From Nitromaritima sp964584125 (GTDB lineage: Bacteria > Nitrospinota > Nitrospinia > Nitrospinales > VA-1): 17,030 nucleotides of DNA. This document shows, in pieces, positions 7,815 through 14,716 of the stretch. Location: positions 1 to 17,030 of the forward strand of contig CAZOYP010000055.1 in assembly GCA_964584125.1 (NCBI GenBank), read 5' to 3'. Both the position numbers and the translations under genes were made by a program. The notes beneath the pieces are model-generated. The model had not been told where the DNA came from, made no database searches, and saw only the letters and a list, made by a program, of their open reading frames with translations. The first letter of the stretch is position 1; each line of letters opens with the position of its first letter.

Positions 7815-8600
7815 TTATGATTGAAAAGATTGCATGATGCCCAAAAATCTTTCGGGAAGTAACTCTATTTGCCCTTGAAAAAGAATATTAAAAAACGACA
7901 TTGACAACCCAACCATCAGTAGTCCCACTCCAATTTGCAAAGGAAAACCTACAATAAAAACATTCATTTGTGGTACGGTTCTAGCGACTAAACCTAGTCC
8001 CACACTAATAAAAAATAATATCGCCATAATAGGAGCGGCAATCTTAACCGCGGTTATAAATGTAGCTTTAAAAAGGATCAACATAACTTCCGGAGTAAAC
8101 GTTGAAAAGTTTATCTCAGATGGATTGATCAAGAAGAAACTTTCAACAATGGCTCCAATGATAAGAAGGTGCGCATCGAGAGCTAGAAAAAGAAGTATTG
8201 CAAGGATATTCTGAAATTGTGCAGTGATGGAAACTTGGGTTTCGGTTTGTGGATCAATAACATTAACCACTCCAAAACCCATCTGAAAATCAACAATAGT
8301 TCCAGCAATCTGAACAGCCGTAAACATCAATTTGGCTGAGTAGGCTACTGCTAAACCAATCGTGATCTCAGAAAACAAACATACAACTAGCTCAAATAAT
8401 CCTTTAGGGTCAGGCATTGGTGTACTGCGAACCATAGGAAACACTGCAATCGAAACAAAAAGAATGAGCCCGATCTTGATACGACCAGGAACCTGTGCAC
8501 TCCCAAGTATGGGAACAAACATAATAAGGGCTCCTACACGAAGAAGAACAAATAAAAATTTTTGATACTCAATAGGACTAAGATCAAAAAGACCCATCAC
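7815..8600 (-). CDS. fliR: Flagellar export gate protein FliR
   Basis: FliR joins FliP and FliQ in the helical pore of the flagellar type III secretion gate. The 261-residue product is very hydrophobic with about six membrane segments. Characteristic blocks include FLFVLLRVGALIMFVPILGS near the start, QIAGTIVDFQMGFGVVNVID with a following PQTE (about 92-115), and GLVARTVPQMNVFIVGFPLQ (about 203-222). Two starts are possible: GTG 8600, overlapping the fliQ stop by 4 bp, or ATG 8597, overlapping by 1 bp. An upstream GAG is 8 nt from the GTG, so I use 8600, but the next-codon ATG is almost as likely. Either way translation is coupled to fliQ. Confidence 0.95.
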   Translation of the reverse strand: MMGLFDLSPIEYQKFLFVLLRVGALIMFVPILGSAQVPGRIKIGLILFVSIAVFPMVRSTPMPDPKGLFELVVCLFSEITIGLAVAYSAKLMFTAVQIAGTIVDFQMGFGVVNVIDPQTETQVSITAQFQNILAILLFLALDAHLLIIGAIVESFFLINPSEINFSTFTPEVMLILFKATFITAVKIAAPIMAILFFISVGLGLVARTVPQMNVFIVGFPLQIGVGLLMVGLSMSFFNILFQGQIELLPERFLGIMQSFQS

Positions 8601-8866
8601 TGGATATACTCAGGAAAGTTGATCAGTATCTTGGATGTAAATCCAAGCATCAGCTCAAGAAGCCACGGGAAAAAAATAATTAAAGAGAAGAAAACAGCCA
8701 GAATCTTCGGAATGAAAGTTAATGTCAACTCCTGAATCGAAGTAACGGCTTGGAAAATGGAAACCAGCAAACCCGTAATCAGCCCAAACCCTAACATCGG
8801 CGCAGACAACAGCAAAGTAGTCTTGATGCTATCCATCGCAAAATCTACAATAAAAGCCTGATCCAT
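8597..8866 (-). CDS. fliQ: Flagellar export gate protein FliQ
   Basis: FliQ is the small two-helix subunit that packs around FliP and FliR in the export gate. The 89-residue product has the expected length and two membrane segments, about residues 14-38 and 50-74. It contains GLLVSIFQAVTSIQELTLTF and then IPKILAVF, the FliQ family signature. ATG 8866 has AGAGGA close upstream. It starts 9 bp after fliP and its stop overlaps fliR, so P, Q and R are probably made in step. Confidence 0.96.
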   Translation of the reverse strand: MDQAFIVDFAMDSIKTTLLLSAPMLGFGLITGLLVSIFQAVTSIQELTLTFIPKILAVFFSLIIFFPWLLELMLGFTSKILINFPEYIQ

Positions 8867-8875
8867 ACATCCTCT

Positions 8876-9643
8876 CTAACTAAAACTTTTCATCAATGAA
8901 CCAACAGTCAAATACCAACCGTCGACCATCACAAACAACATCAACTTAAATGGCAAAGAAATAAGTACTGGCGGAAGCATCATCATACCCATCGATAGAA
9001 GAATACTTGCAACCACCATATCAAGAATTAAAAATGGAATATAAATAAGAAATCCAATCTGAAATGCGGTTTTTAGCTCGCTAATTATAAAAGCTGGAAC
9101 TACTGTTTGTATGCTTATATCTTCTTCACTTGCGGGACTCTTGTCCTCAGATAAGTTAATAAATAATGAGAGATCCTTTTCTCGAGTATGATTAAGCATG
9201 AATCTCTTTATGGGTACTTCTGCAAGCTTCAAAGCTTCAAACTGCCCAAGCTCTTCTTCCATATATGGTTTTAACGCACCCTCATTTATTTCGCTCCAGA
9301 CAGGTCCCATAACAAACATAGTCAAGAACAGGGCAAGACCAATAAGAATTTGAGTGGGAGGTGTTTGTTGTGTACCCATTGCCTGCCGCAAAAACGAAAG
9401 CACAATAATTATTCTTGCGAACGAGGTAGTCATAATAAGAATGGCAGGCGCAAGGGTTAAAATTGTCAGTAAAACCAATATTTGTAAGGCACTCGAAACT
9501 TTACCTGGATCATCTGCATCTTCAAGGCCCAGCGTAATATTCGGAAGAGGTATCGCTTCTGACTCAGGAATGAAAACTGAAGTCAAAAGCAAACCCAAAA
9601 CCATGCACCCGCAGAAAATAATTTTTTTTAAATTATATTTCAC
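8876..9643 (-). CDS. fliP: Flagellar export gate protein FliP
   Basis: FliP forms the core pentamer of the export gate. The 255-residue product begins with a cleavable signal peptide (KKIIFCGCMVLGLLLTSVFI, then ESEA at about 27-30), normal for FliP. The family blocks follow: LTILTLAPAILIMTTSFARI, IVLSFLRQAMGTQQTPPTQI, then GLALFLTMFVMGPVW. Near the end comes FLIYIPFLILDMVVASILLS with MGMMMLPPVLISLPFKLMLF. The start is GTG 9643, forming a GTGA overlap with the fliO stop, with AGGA about 4-5 nt upstream. The overlap implies coupling with fliO, whose product stabilises FliP assembly in other bacteria. Confidence 0.97.
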   Translation of the reverse strand: MKYNLKKIIFCGCMVLGLLLTSVFIPESEAIPLPNITLGLEDADDPGKVSSALQILVLLTILTLAPAILIMTTSFARIIIVLSFLRQAMGTQQTPPTQILIGLALFLTMFVMGPVWSEINEGALKPYMEEELGQFEALKLAEVPIKRFMLNHTREKDLSLFINLSEDKSPASEEDISIQTVVPAFIISELKTAFQIGFLIYIPFLILDMVVASILLSMGMMMLPPVLISLPFKLMLFVMVDGWYLTVGSLMKSFS

Positions 9644-10875
9644 GTAGTCCTAACCTTTCCCATCTGGCGTCTTATTTGTGCAGTAACTGCATCAACGGAA
9701 TCTTGTTTGTCCGACCCAGAACCAGAAAACTGCTTGAGGTATTTGGAAAACATATTGGAAGCATTGGAAGAAGCCAACGAAGTATTCCCTGGTGCATTCG
9801 TATGAACATTATTTTTCAAGTCTGCGTCATCATTATTATCTCCATGTGCACTTTTAATTTCTTCAACCCGTCTAGGTTCACGAATGTTTGTAAGAAGCGA
9901 AATATTCTGATCAGAAACTCCAAGTACTAAAATTTCTCCAGCAATCTCCACAAGGGCAATATTTTTTTTGGGCGCTATAAAACTTGTACTCAAAACATTG
10001 ACAAGTTTTCCACCGCCAAAAGCCGTATTTTTCAAAACATATTTTTTAAACCCAAAAAACAACAGAAATATCAGCCCCAAAACTAATGAGAGAGTCGTCA
10101 GCATTCTCAACCCGGAAGAAACCAGACCTACTGGATTCGATTCTTTTTCATCTGTAGACTGAGGTATACCAAAGGAGGTTTTTTTTATAGACTTTGAGGG
10201 TTTATCTGTTTTATCTTTATCTAGCTTTAAACTTGTTTCCTTTTTATACAATGCAGGCTTTGTTTGTTTAGGTAAACTTTCGTTCAAATCACTAGTCTTT
10301 TGATAACTCGCGTTTTTGATTTCAAAAGGAATTGGTTTTAATTCAACACTTCTTTTAGTCTCTAATATTTGCCCAGCCTCATTTAAAGGATGTATCTGTT
10401 TTTTTTCCTTAATTTTTTCCGTCGTACGCGCCAATAATTGGCCTAGAATATCGTTTGGCTTTCGATCGATCCGGACGACCAAAGACTCACCCTCTTTTTT
10501 CATATGAAATCTATTTTTAAAACTTCCCTCTCCTTTTTGACCCAAAACAAAACGAACACGCATCGTTCTCGAATCAAATTGAGATACATAAACTTGACTA
10601 ACTTCAGAATCACCTGTTTTTAGGAATTGTTTGGCCGGTTGAGAATATGCTAAAGGAAAATCAACTTGAATTGATTTTTCAAGAAAAAGAGGCTTTCGTA
10701 AGTGCACTAAGGGCTTTTTAAAATTAAATTTAATTGTGACTTCCTTTTCAGTCAATTGAGTCTTGACGTCTTCCAATAGGTTCATATGCTTCAATCCAAC
10801 CTTTGCTTCGAGACCTAGAGGACAAAAAATAGTAACCAGTGAAATAAAAAGTACCCAACCATTTTTCCAATTCAT
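9640..10875 (-). CDS. fliO: Long FliO with signal peptide and N-terminal AMIN-like periplasmic domain
   Basis: FliO helps assemble the FliP ring of the export gate. I start it at ATG 10875, giving 411 residues, because GAGGA lies 8 nt upstream and the product then opens with a clean signal peptide (MNWKNGWVLFISLVTIFCPL, cleavage near LEA-KV). Starts at ATG 10890 or TTG 10911 lack a good ribosome site. Residues about 28-140 form a beta-rich domain with the spacing of AMIN domains, including IQVDFPLAYS and TMRVRFVLG. A Lys-rich linker (about 140-250), a membrane segment (253-276) and the FliO domain (about 285-335, GKLVNVLSTSFIAPKKNIAL) follow, then a polar tail. Typical enterobacterial FliO is only about 120-130 residues; longer forms with periplasmic domains are known in some lineages, e.g. 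Helicobacter. Confidence 0.88.
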   Translation of the reverse strand: MNWKNGWVLFISLVTIFCPLGLEAKVGLKHMNLLEDVKTQLTEKEVTIKFNFKKPLVHLRKPLFLEKSIQVDFPLAYSQPAKQFLKTGDSEVSQVYVSQFDSRTMRVRFVLGQKGEGSFKNRFHMKKEGESLVVRIDRKPNDILGQLLARTTEKIKEKKQIHPLNEAGQILETKRSVELKPIPFEIKNASYQKTSDLNESLPKQTKPALYKKETSLKLDKDKTDKPSKSIKKTSFGIPQSTDEKESNPVGLVSSGLRMLTTLSLVLGLIFLLFFGFKKYVLKNTAFGGGKLVNVLSTSFIAPKKNIALVEIAGEILVLGVSDQNISLLTNIREPRRVEEIKSAHGDNNDDADLKNNVHTNAPGNTSLASSNASNMFSKYLKQFSGSGSDKQDSVDAVTAQIRRQMGKVRTT

Positions 10876-10951
10876 AACCTTGTTCCTCATTAAATTTGCA
10901 TTTAGTCTCAAGCGTCAAAATTTCAACCACAAATGCCTTGCAACGGTAATT

Positions 10952-10967
10952 TGCAATCCCCGTACCG
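10952..10967 (-). promoter_or_regulatory. Candidate sigma-54 promoter for fliO-P-Q-R-flhB
   Basis: The minus strand reads CGGTACGGGGATTGCA, matching TGGCACGN4TTGCA at GG, AC, G7 and the whole TTGCA, with T1 and C4 changed. The -24 GG and -12 GC dinucleotides are in register. The transcript would begin near 10940, about 65 nt before the chosen fliO start, a normal leader length. Confidence 0.5.
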
Positions 10968-11166
10968 CGCCGGATAAAATTAAAAACTAATTACAAATAG
11001 AGTGGGGGGTCTAAAATTAACCAATATAAGCTACTAGCTACTACCAAATGCTATAAAGTTAGCTATTAATCGTATGGTTTTAAAGTTCTCATATGCTGTA
11101 AATTATTTGGCAATATCATCTCCTCTGAGTCATATTTCTGAAGAAGTTTTTGTGGGGGAAGGAGGG

Positions 11167-11172
11167 TATAAT
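11167..11172 (+). promoter_or_regulatory. TATAAT -10 box for the secreted-protein gene
   Basis: A perfect TATAAT lies 31 bp before the ATG at 11204. No convincing -35 hexamer is present at 16-18 bp upstream, where the sequence is AAGTTT-like, so the promoter may need an activator or may be fortuitous. Confidence 0.35.
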
Positions 11173-11175
11173 ACA

Positions 11176-11194
11176 AAAGCAAACTTTAAAAGGA
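11176..11194 (+). repeat. Direct repeat, copy 1: leader of the secreted-protein gene
   Basis: AAAGCAAACTTTAAAAGGA includes the ribosome site of the gene at 11204. The same sequence with a single T-to-C change recurs at 11911-11929, directly after that gene, 735 bp away. The repeat therefore brackets the gene together with its ribosome site. Confidence 0.8.
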
Positions 11195-11203
11195 GAAACA
11201 ACC

Positions 11204-11911
11204 ATGGCTTCAATTAATTGTCAAAAAGGCCAAAAAATGACCCCCCTCAATCCTTTCTTTATTTTAATTCCGTTACTTTTTATCATTTTTGTTTCATCTA
11301 ATTCAGTGAATGCAACAGAGGAACCATCGTGTATTAGGTTACTTCATCCATTGGAAAGTAAGGTTGAGGAAATCAGAGGCCTGGGTGGTATTTGGGGAAT
11401 ATTCGATCAAAATTATCAAGTGCGCAACCACGCTACCGTGACTCTAAAGCTCGATTCAAAAATCATGATCCTAATTGTCCGCTTGAACTACTTGTGTGCA
11501 ACGCAAAATGGAGTGCCATTAGAGGAAATTGCGCAGATACTTCTGCCGCAACTCAAAGCTAAAGGAAAAGAAGCGTTAATGGAAGATCTTATAAATTTAG
11601 GGCACTTTGAGGAGGAGGCAGAAAAGCTGATTGCATACTCCCGTTTCGCAGAAAGTAACCTCAACCGTAAGCTGGAACTTAATCGAATAACTAAAACTAT
11701 TAGGGAATCTCAAACCTTTGTAAACCGCTTGGTTAATTTATTCAAAAAAATCGGCAAGGTAGAGTCTGGGGAAATCATGACCGATGCGAAAACTCTCATC
11801 GATGAAATCGAAAAATTTCTCGCGGCTGACGCCTACCTTATATTGGCAGATAAAGAAAATGCAGAGATCCCGCATTCACGCTATATAACTGGTGATTCAG
11901 ATGCTATGTGA
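11204..11911 (+). CDS. Unrecognised secreted (periplasmic) alpha-helical protein inserted in the flagellar cluster
   Basis: I do not recognise a family. The 235-residue product starts at ATG 11204, chosen for the AAGGAG 8 nt upstream; an in-frame ATG at 11237 is also possible. A strong hydrophobic segment (PFFILIPLLFIIFVSS, about 17-32) followed by NSVNA-TEE looks like a signal peptide cleaved after residue 37. The mature part holds two cysteines (SCIRL and NYLCATQ), which could form a disulphide bond. It is then mostly helical and charged, with EEIAQILLPQLKAKGKEALM and a predicted coiled-coil-like stretch through LNRKLELNRITKTIRES. It runs opposite to the flagellar genes on both sides and is followed by a microprotein gene with a copied leader. 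It could be an adhesion, stress or motility accessory factor; nothing decides this. Confidence 0.78.
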   Translation: MASINCQKGQKMTPLNPFFILIPLLFIIFVSSNSVNATEEPSCIRLLHPLESKVEEIRGLGGIWGIFDQNYQVRNHATVTLKLDSKIMILIVRLNYLCATQNGVPLEEIAQILLPQLKAKGKEALMEDLINLGHFEEEAEKLIAYSRFAESNLNRKLELNRITKTIRESQTFVNRLVNLFKKIGKVESGEIMTDAKTLIDEIEKFLAADAYLILADKENAEIPHSRYITGDSDAM

Positions 11912-11929
11912 AAGCAAACTTCAAAAGGA
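11911..11929 (+). repeat. Direct repeat, copy 2: leader of the microprotein gene
   Basis: AAAGCAAACTTCAAAAGGA matches copy 1 at 18 of 19 positions. Its first A is the last base of the stop codon of the upstream gene. A shorter echo, AAAGCAAAG-AAGG, begins at 12021, directly after the microprotein stop, so the motif follows each of the two stop codons. Confidence 0.8.
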
Positions 11930-11942
11930 AAGTACATAAAAA

Positions 11943-12020
11943 ATGTTCAAATTCATGGTTTGGATGACAGTTTTAACAACAGTCGGATTCATAGTACTTA
12001 TGATTTTCGACTATAAATAA
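11943..12020 (+). CDS. Single-TM microprotein of 25 residues
   Basis: An ATG at 11943 opens a 25-codon frame ending in TAA at 12018-12020. The product starts MFKFMVWMTVLTTVGFIVLM and ends IFDYK: one uninterrupted hydrophobic helix with a Lys near the start and a short charged end, like known single-pass bacterial microproteins. AAAAGGA lies upstream, but the spacing to the ATG (about 13 nt) is longer than ideal. It follows the secreted-protein gene by 31 bp and shares its leader sequence, which suggests the two are expressed together and might interact. No family is recognised, and such a short frame could arise by chance. Confidence 0.5.
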   Translation: MFKFMVWMTVLTTVGFIVLMIFDYK

Positions 12021-12139
12021 AAAGCAAAGAAGGTAATAAGAGGTGGAAAAATTTCTCCAAAACCAGTGAGTATACTTTCGTAGAACTAGTGCAATAACCA
12101 CAGACAACCCAACTGGATTGAGTAAAAGCCTATAACACG

Positions 12140-12550
12140 TCAAGTAGTAGCTAGTGACTTCACTCTTTCCATAGGGGTAACAATATCCGTGAGACGCACG
12201 CCAAATTTTTCGTTCACAACTACAACTTCTCCACGCGCAACTAGCTTATTATTCACCAAAACTTCCAGCGGATCCCCCACAAGTTTTGTTAATTCTATGA
12301 CCGAGCCTTGGCCCAGTTGAAGTAAATCATTGATCAACATTTTACTACGGCCCAGTTCAACCGTCACTGACAGAGGAATATCTAGGATAAGGTCTATATT
12401 AGCCGGACCGTCTTTGTCAGTTGTGTCATCTGCCTCTTTATTATCATTATTTTCTTCCTCGACGGCTACTTCACCTGCTTCTTCACCTGCTTCTTCACCT
12501 ACTCCTTCTTCTGCTACTGGCTCATCTTCTTGATTCTCATCTTCAGCCAT
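12140..12550 (-). CDS. fliN: Flagellar motor switch protein FliN
   Basis: FliN forms the bottom of the cytoplasmic C-ring with FliM, controlling rotation direction and aiding export. The 136-residue product has a very acidic N-terminal half (about 1-48) with GEEA-type repeats, then a complete SpoA domain from about residue 52. That domain contains LDIPLSVTVELGRSKMLIND, LLQLGQGSVIEL and NKLVARGEVVVVNEKFGVRL, all family hallmarks. ATG 12550 is preceded by GGGAAGGG at 7 nt. It starts only 4 bp after fliM and ends the fliLMN block. The usual next gene, fliO, lies 1.3 kb further on, beyond an inserted plus-strand pair. Confidence 0.96.
   Translation of the reverse strand: MAEDENQEDEPVAEEGVGEEAGEEAGEVAVEEENNDNKEADDTTDKDGPANIDLILDIPLSVTVELGRSKMLINDLLQLGQGSVIELTKLVGDPLEVLVNNKLVARGEVVVVNEKFGVRLTDIVTPMERVKSLATT
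12470..12502. repeat. 12-bp tandem repeat in the acidic part of fliN
   Basis: The unit TTCACCTGCTTC is repeated 2.75 times (12470-12481, 12482-12493, 12494-12502 with one change). It encodes the repeated Glu-Ala-Gly residues of the acidic N-terminal tail. Being a multiple of three, copy-number change would alter tail length without breaking the frame. Confidence 0.75.
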
Positions 12551-12554
12551 AAGT

Positions 12555-13535
12555 TTACCCTTCCCTTTCTATGATTTTTGTTACTTGAATAGCTTTGAGT
12601 CCCCTCGAAACACCGGGGAATCCTTTAACTTTAGGCATTCCTTCTACTTTTATAACCAGCGGATCCGTAACGTCATTCCCAAGCATAATGGTGTCCCCTG
12701 CCTTCAATTGAACCAATCGATCTGGAGTAATACCTGTAGCACCTAATTCAGCAACCACTTCGACTTCGGTGTTTAACATCTCTTGGCGAACACGATTAAC
12801 CCAAACACGGTCAACTTCCTGTTCTTCAGATTGAAACGTGGCTTTGAGTTTAGGCATAATTGGCTCAATCGCAGCGTATGGAATACCGATAGTGACTGAG
12901 CCTGAGGTAAACTCAAGGTCAATTTCAAAAACAATAACCAGTACTATATCTGTTGGAGGAACAATTGCCGCAAACTGAGGATTAACTTCAGATCGCACAT
13001 AAGTTGTATTTACCTCATGAACAGGTTTCCATGCCTTTTCCAAGTCCTCCAATGCAGCACCCACCACGTTTTTGGTCATTCTAATTTCAATACCACTGAA
13101 ATCGCGATCTGCGATGACCATTTCCTTTGTAGTAGATCCTCCAAAAAAAGTATCGACAATAGCGGATACCAGCTTACTTTCTATAATCATCAGTCCATGC
13201 CCACGAAGGGGTTCCATTCTGAAAATATGAAGACTGGCTGGGGAGGGTAGCGAACGCAAGAACTCACCGAACTTGACTGTATCAGTAGAGACAGCGTTGA
13301 CTTCCACCGCTTTTCGTAGCATTCCGGAAAAACTTTGGCGAAATAACCGAGAAAACATCTGATTGATGATATCCAGTGTAGGAAGGCGACCTGCAATGAT
13401 TTTTTCCTGACTAGTCAGGTCATATGCTGTCACACCTGACACATCATCTAATTTATCTGTTTCAGTTGGAATTTCGCCTTCACCAACGCCCTTTAATAAG
13501 GCATCAACCTCTCCCTCAGATAAAACTTGACCCAT
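12555..13535 (-). CDS. fliM: Flagellar motor switch protein FliM
   Basis: FliM is the middle C-ring protein that binds phosphorylated CheY and switches motor direction. The 326-residue product starts with LSEGEVDALLKG (4-15), the CheY-P-binding N-terminal peptide, followed by a middle CheC-like domain and a C-terminal SpoA domain. Recognisable parts are FSRLFRQSFSGMLRKAVEVN (about 62-81), LMIIESKLVSAIVDTFFGGS (about 114-133) and, in the SpoA domain, LVQLKAGDTIMLGNDVTDPL near 271-290. ATG 13535 has AGGAAAG upstream. The intact CheY-binding peptide implies a chemotaxis system elsewhere. fliN follows after 4 bp. Confidence 0.96.
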   Translation of the reverse strand: MGQVLSEGEVDALLKGVGEGEIPTETDKLDDVSGVTAYDLTSQEKIIAGRLPTLDIINQMFSRLFRQSFSGMLRKAVEVNAVSTDTVKFGEFLRSLPSPASLHIFRMEPLRGHGLMIIESKLVSAIVDTFFGGSTTKEMVIADRDFSGIEIRMTKNVVGAALEDLEKAWKPVHEVNTTYVRSEVNPQFAAIVPPTDIVLVIVFEIDLEFTSGSVTIGIPYAAIEPIMPKLKATFQSEEQEVDRVWVNRVRQEMLNTEVEVVAELGATGITPDRLVQLKAGDTIMLGNDVTDPLVIKVEGMPKVKGFPGVSRGLKAIQVTKIIEREG

Positions 13536-13613
13536 TTGACTTTCCTAAATTTATTCAAAAAAAAACTACTTTAACTATAACAAAATATCAATTAAGGATT
13601 ATTGCATAAAGAG

Positions 13614-14147
13614 TCACTGGACTATAAATTCGGTAAAGTAAGCATCCTTTACATGACCAACCACTAAAAATCGGTTGACTCGTGTGGTAATTTCATCTTT
13701 TAGTTTAAACTTACCTTGAACAGAATAAACATCCTCAAAGCTCTTGCTACTTAGTAAAACAAGAATAGAATCTGTGATCTTTTGCAGGTTTTCTTCAAAT
13801 TCGGGATTAACCTCAGGCGAACTCAATTCTAAAGCTGTGGTTACCTTCAAAAATCTTTTCCCTTTACTACCAGCAAGGTTTACAACGAACGGATCCATGG
13901 TAAACATCACCCCAACTTCGGGAGGTGATTCCCCATTTTCTTCACCTTCCCCAGTTTGTTCCCCCTCTCCGCCTTCTTCAGCAGATTCTTCAACCGCCTG
14001 TTCCTGGAAAAAGTTCGTATAGGCAAAGTACCCACCACCTGCTAATGCCAATACGCCCACAACGATCAAAATAAGCTTGATAGGCAGCCCTTTTTTCTCT
14101 TCTTCTCCTGCCGCTTCGCCACCCTCTTCAGCTTCTTCTTCAGCCAT
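13614..14147 (-). CDS. fliL: Flagellar basal body-associated protein FliL
   Basis: FliL is a single-pass inner-membrane protein that rings the stator units and supports torque. The 177-residue product has an acidic cytoplasmic start (MAEEEAEEGGEAAGEEEKKG), one membrane segment at about 22-43 and an acidic, Gly-rich periplasmic linker (about 50-75). The FliL domain follows, with FTMDPFVVNLAGSKGKRFLK then VTTALEL (about 82-108) and the C-terminal NRFLVVGHVKDAYFTEFIVQ. ATG 14147 has AGGAGA at 7 nt. It heads the fliL-fliM-fliN block, 78 bp before fliM, and lies downstream of a strong sigma-54 promoter and a long leader. Confidence 0.95.
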   Translation of the reverse strand: MAEEEAEEGGEAAGEEEKKGLPIKLILIVVGVLALAGGGYFAYTNFFQEQAVEESAEEGGEGEQTGEGEENGESPPEVGVMFTMDPFVVNLAGSKGKRFLKVTTALELSSPEVNPEFEENLQKITDSILVLLSSKSFEDVYSVQGKFKLKDEITTRVNRFLVVGHVKDAYFTEFIVQ

Positions 14148-14375
14148 TTAATCTTCTCCTAACTAACTTTTCTTTAGTAAAAGCAAGCACTATGCTTATT
14201 ATTTTTAGTTAAGGTCTTTCCTGCTAACTTCAATATCCTATTGAAATACAATTGTCCTCCTAAGAAAAATCGAGGTCAAGTCAGCTCTCATCACATAAAA
14301 ATAGTCGTAAAACTGCCAAACTCGGAAAAAAAATGGTTTAAAGTAATGATTTTTATGACTTTTCTCCTTAAATAT

Positions 14376-14391
14376 AGCAAGGAGTGTGCCA
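14376..14391 (-). promoter_or_regulatory. Sigma-54 promoter for fliL-fliM-fliN
   Basis: The minus strand reads TGGCACACTCCTTGCT, which fits TGGCAC-N5-TTGCW with no mismatch at conserved positions. Transcription would start near 14364, leaving a leader of roughly 215 nt before fliL. It points toward fliL, and flagellar genes are a known sigma-54 class in many bacteria. Confidence 0.8.
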
Positions 14392-14436
14392 ATAATTGCT
14401 CATAAACCAACTAAACCATAAGTATATGTTTTTTAA

Positions 14437-14455
14437 GGATTTTAAATTAAAATCC
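14437..14455. promoter_or_regulatory. 19-bp palindrome, possible activator site upstream of the fliL promoter
   Basis: GGATTTTAAATTAAAATCC is a perfect dyad of 9-bp arms around one central base. It is centred about 80 bp upstream of the predicted sigma-54 start, where enhancer-binding activators often bind. With no loop it is not a terminator. Its role is inferred from position only. Confidence 0.45.
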
Positions 14456-14698
14456 CTATGCATAGATTAATCTTCAAAAAGCCATATTACGGTAAAAATG
14501 TCACTGTTTTGACAATAGGCTTATAATTTTCAATAACCTGGCTACTTTTTCTTTTCGGACAACTGTAGATTTTCCTTCATTTATTTCTTAAATAGTGTGC
14601 CCAAAAACTGCCAACTATCTTTAATAGTTTGAGATGAACTCTAATAAATTTTGTGTCAGAAAAACGTGCTCAACCTTTAAAATAAAATTTTAATTATC

Positions 14699-14716
14699 AT
14701 TTTAGACCTCTAAAAT
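14699..14716. repeat. Inverted repeat upstream of the membrane protein-ltaE pair
   Basis: ATTTTAGA (14699-14706) and TCTAAAAT (14709-14716) are perfect 8-bp arms separated by CC. It lies about 65 bp before the start of the plus-strand operon and could be a repressor operator. Confidence 0.3.

Larger units (their letters stand above)
10876..11203. other. Divergent regulatory gap between fliO and the secreted-protein gene
   Basis: This 328-bp gap carries control signals for both flanking genes. On the minus strand there is a candidate sigma-54 element for fliO (10952-10967). On the plus strand are a G-rich stretch ending in TATAAT (11167-11172) and a strong ribosome site for the next gene. Two TAGCTA palindromes lie at 11035-11040 and 11060-11065. 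I found no coding frame that looks real; a TTG-started extension of the plus-strand gene from 11150 runs through the TATAAT and is unlikely. Confidence 0.6.

Noticed and set aside
11150..11203. TTG-started 18-residue extension of the secreted-protein gene
   Set aside because: It runs through the TATAAT box and ribosome site; the downstream ATG has a strong AAGGAG and leads into a signal peptide.
12044..12059. Near-palindrome TGGAAAAATTTCTCCA downstream of fliN and the microprotein
   Set aside because: It has no loop, one mismatch and no following T tract, so it is not a convincing terminator.
14509..14527. TTGACA and TATAAT in the fliL-upstream region
   Set aside because: Both hexamers are perfect but only 7 bp apart, which cannot form a sigma-70 promoter; other pairings are poor.
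14589..14605. Second sigma-54-like site sharing AGTGTGCC with the fliL promoter
   Set aside because: The invariant -12 GC is replaced (CTTAA instead of AGCAA), so a functional promoter is unlikely.
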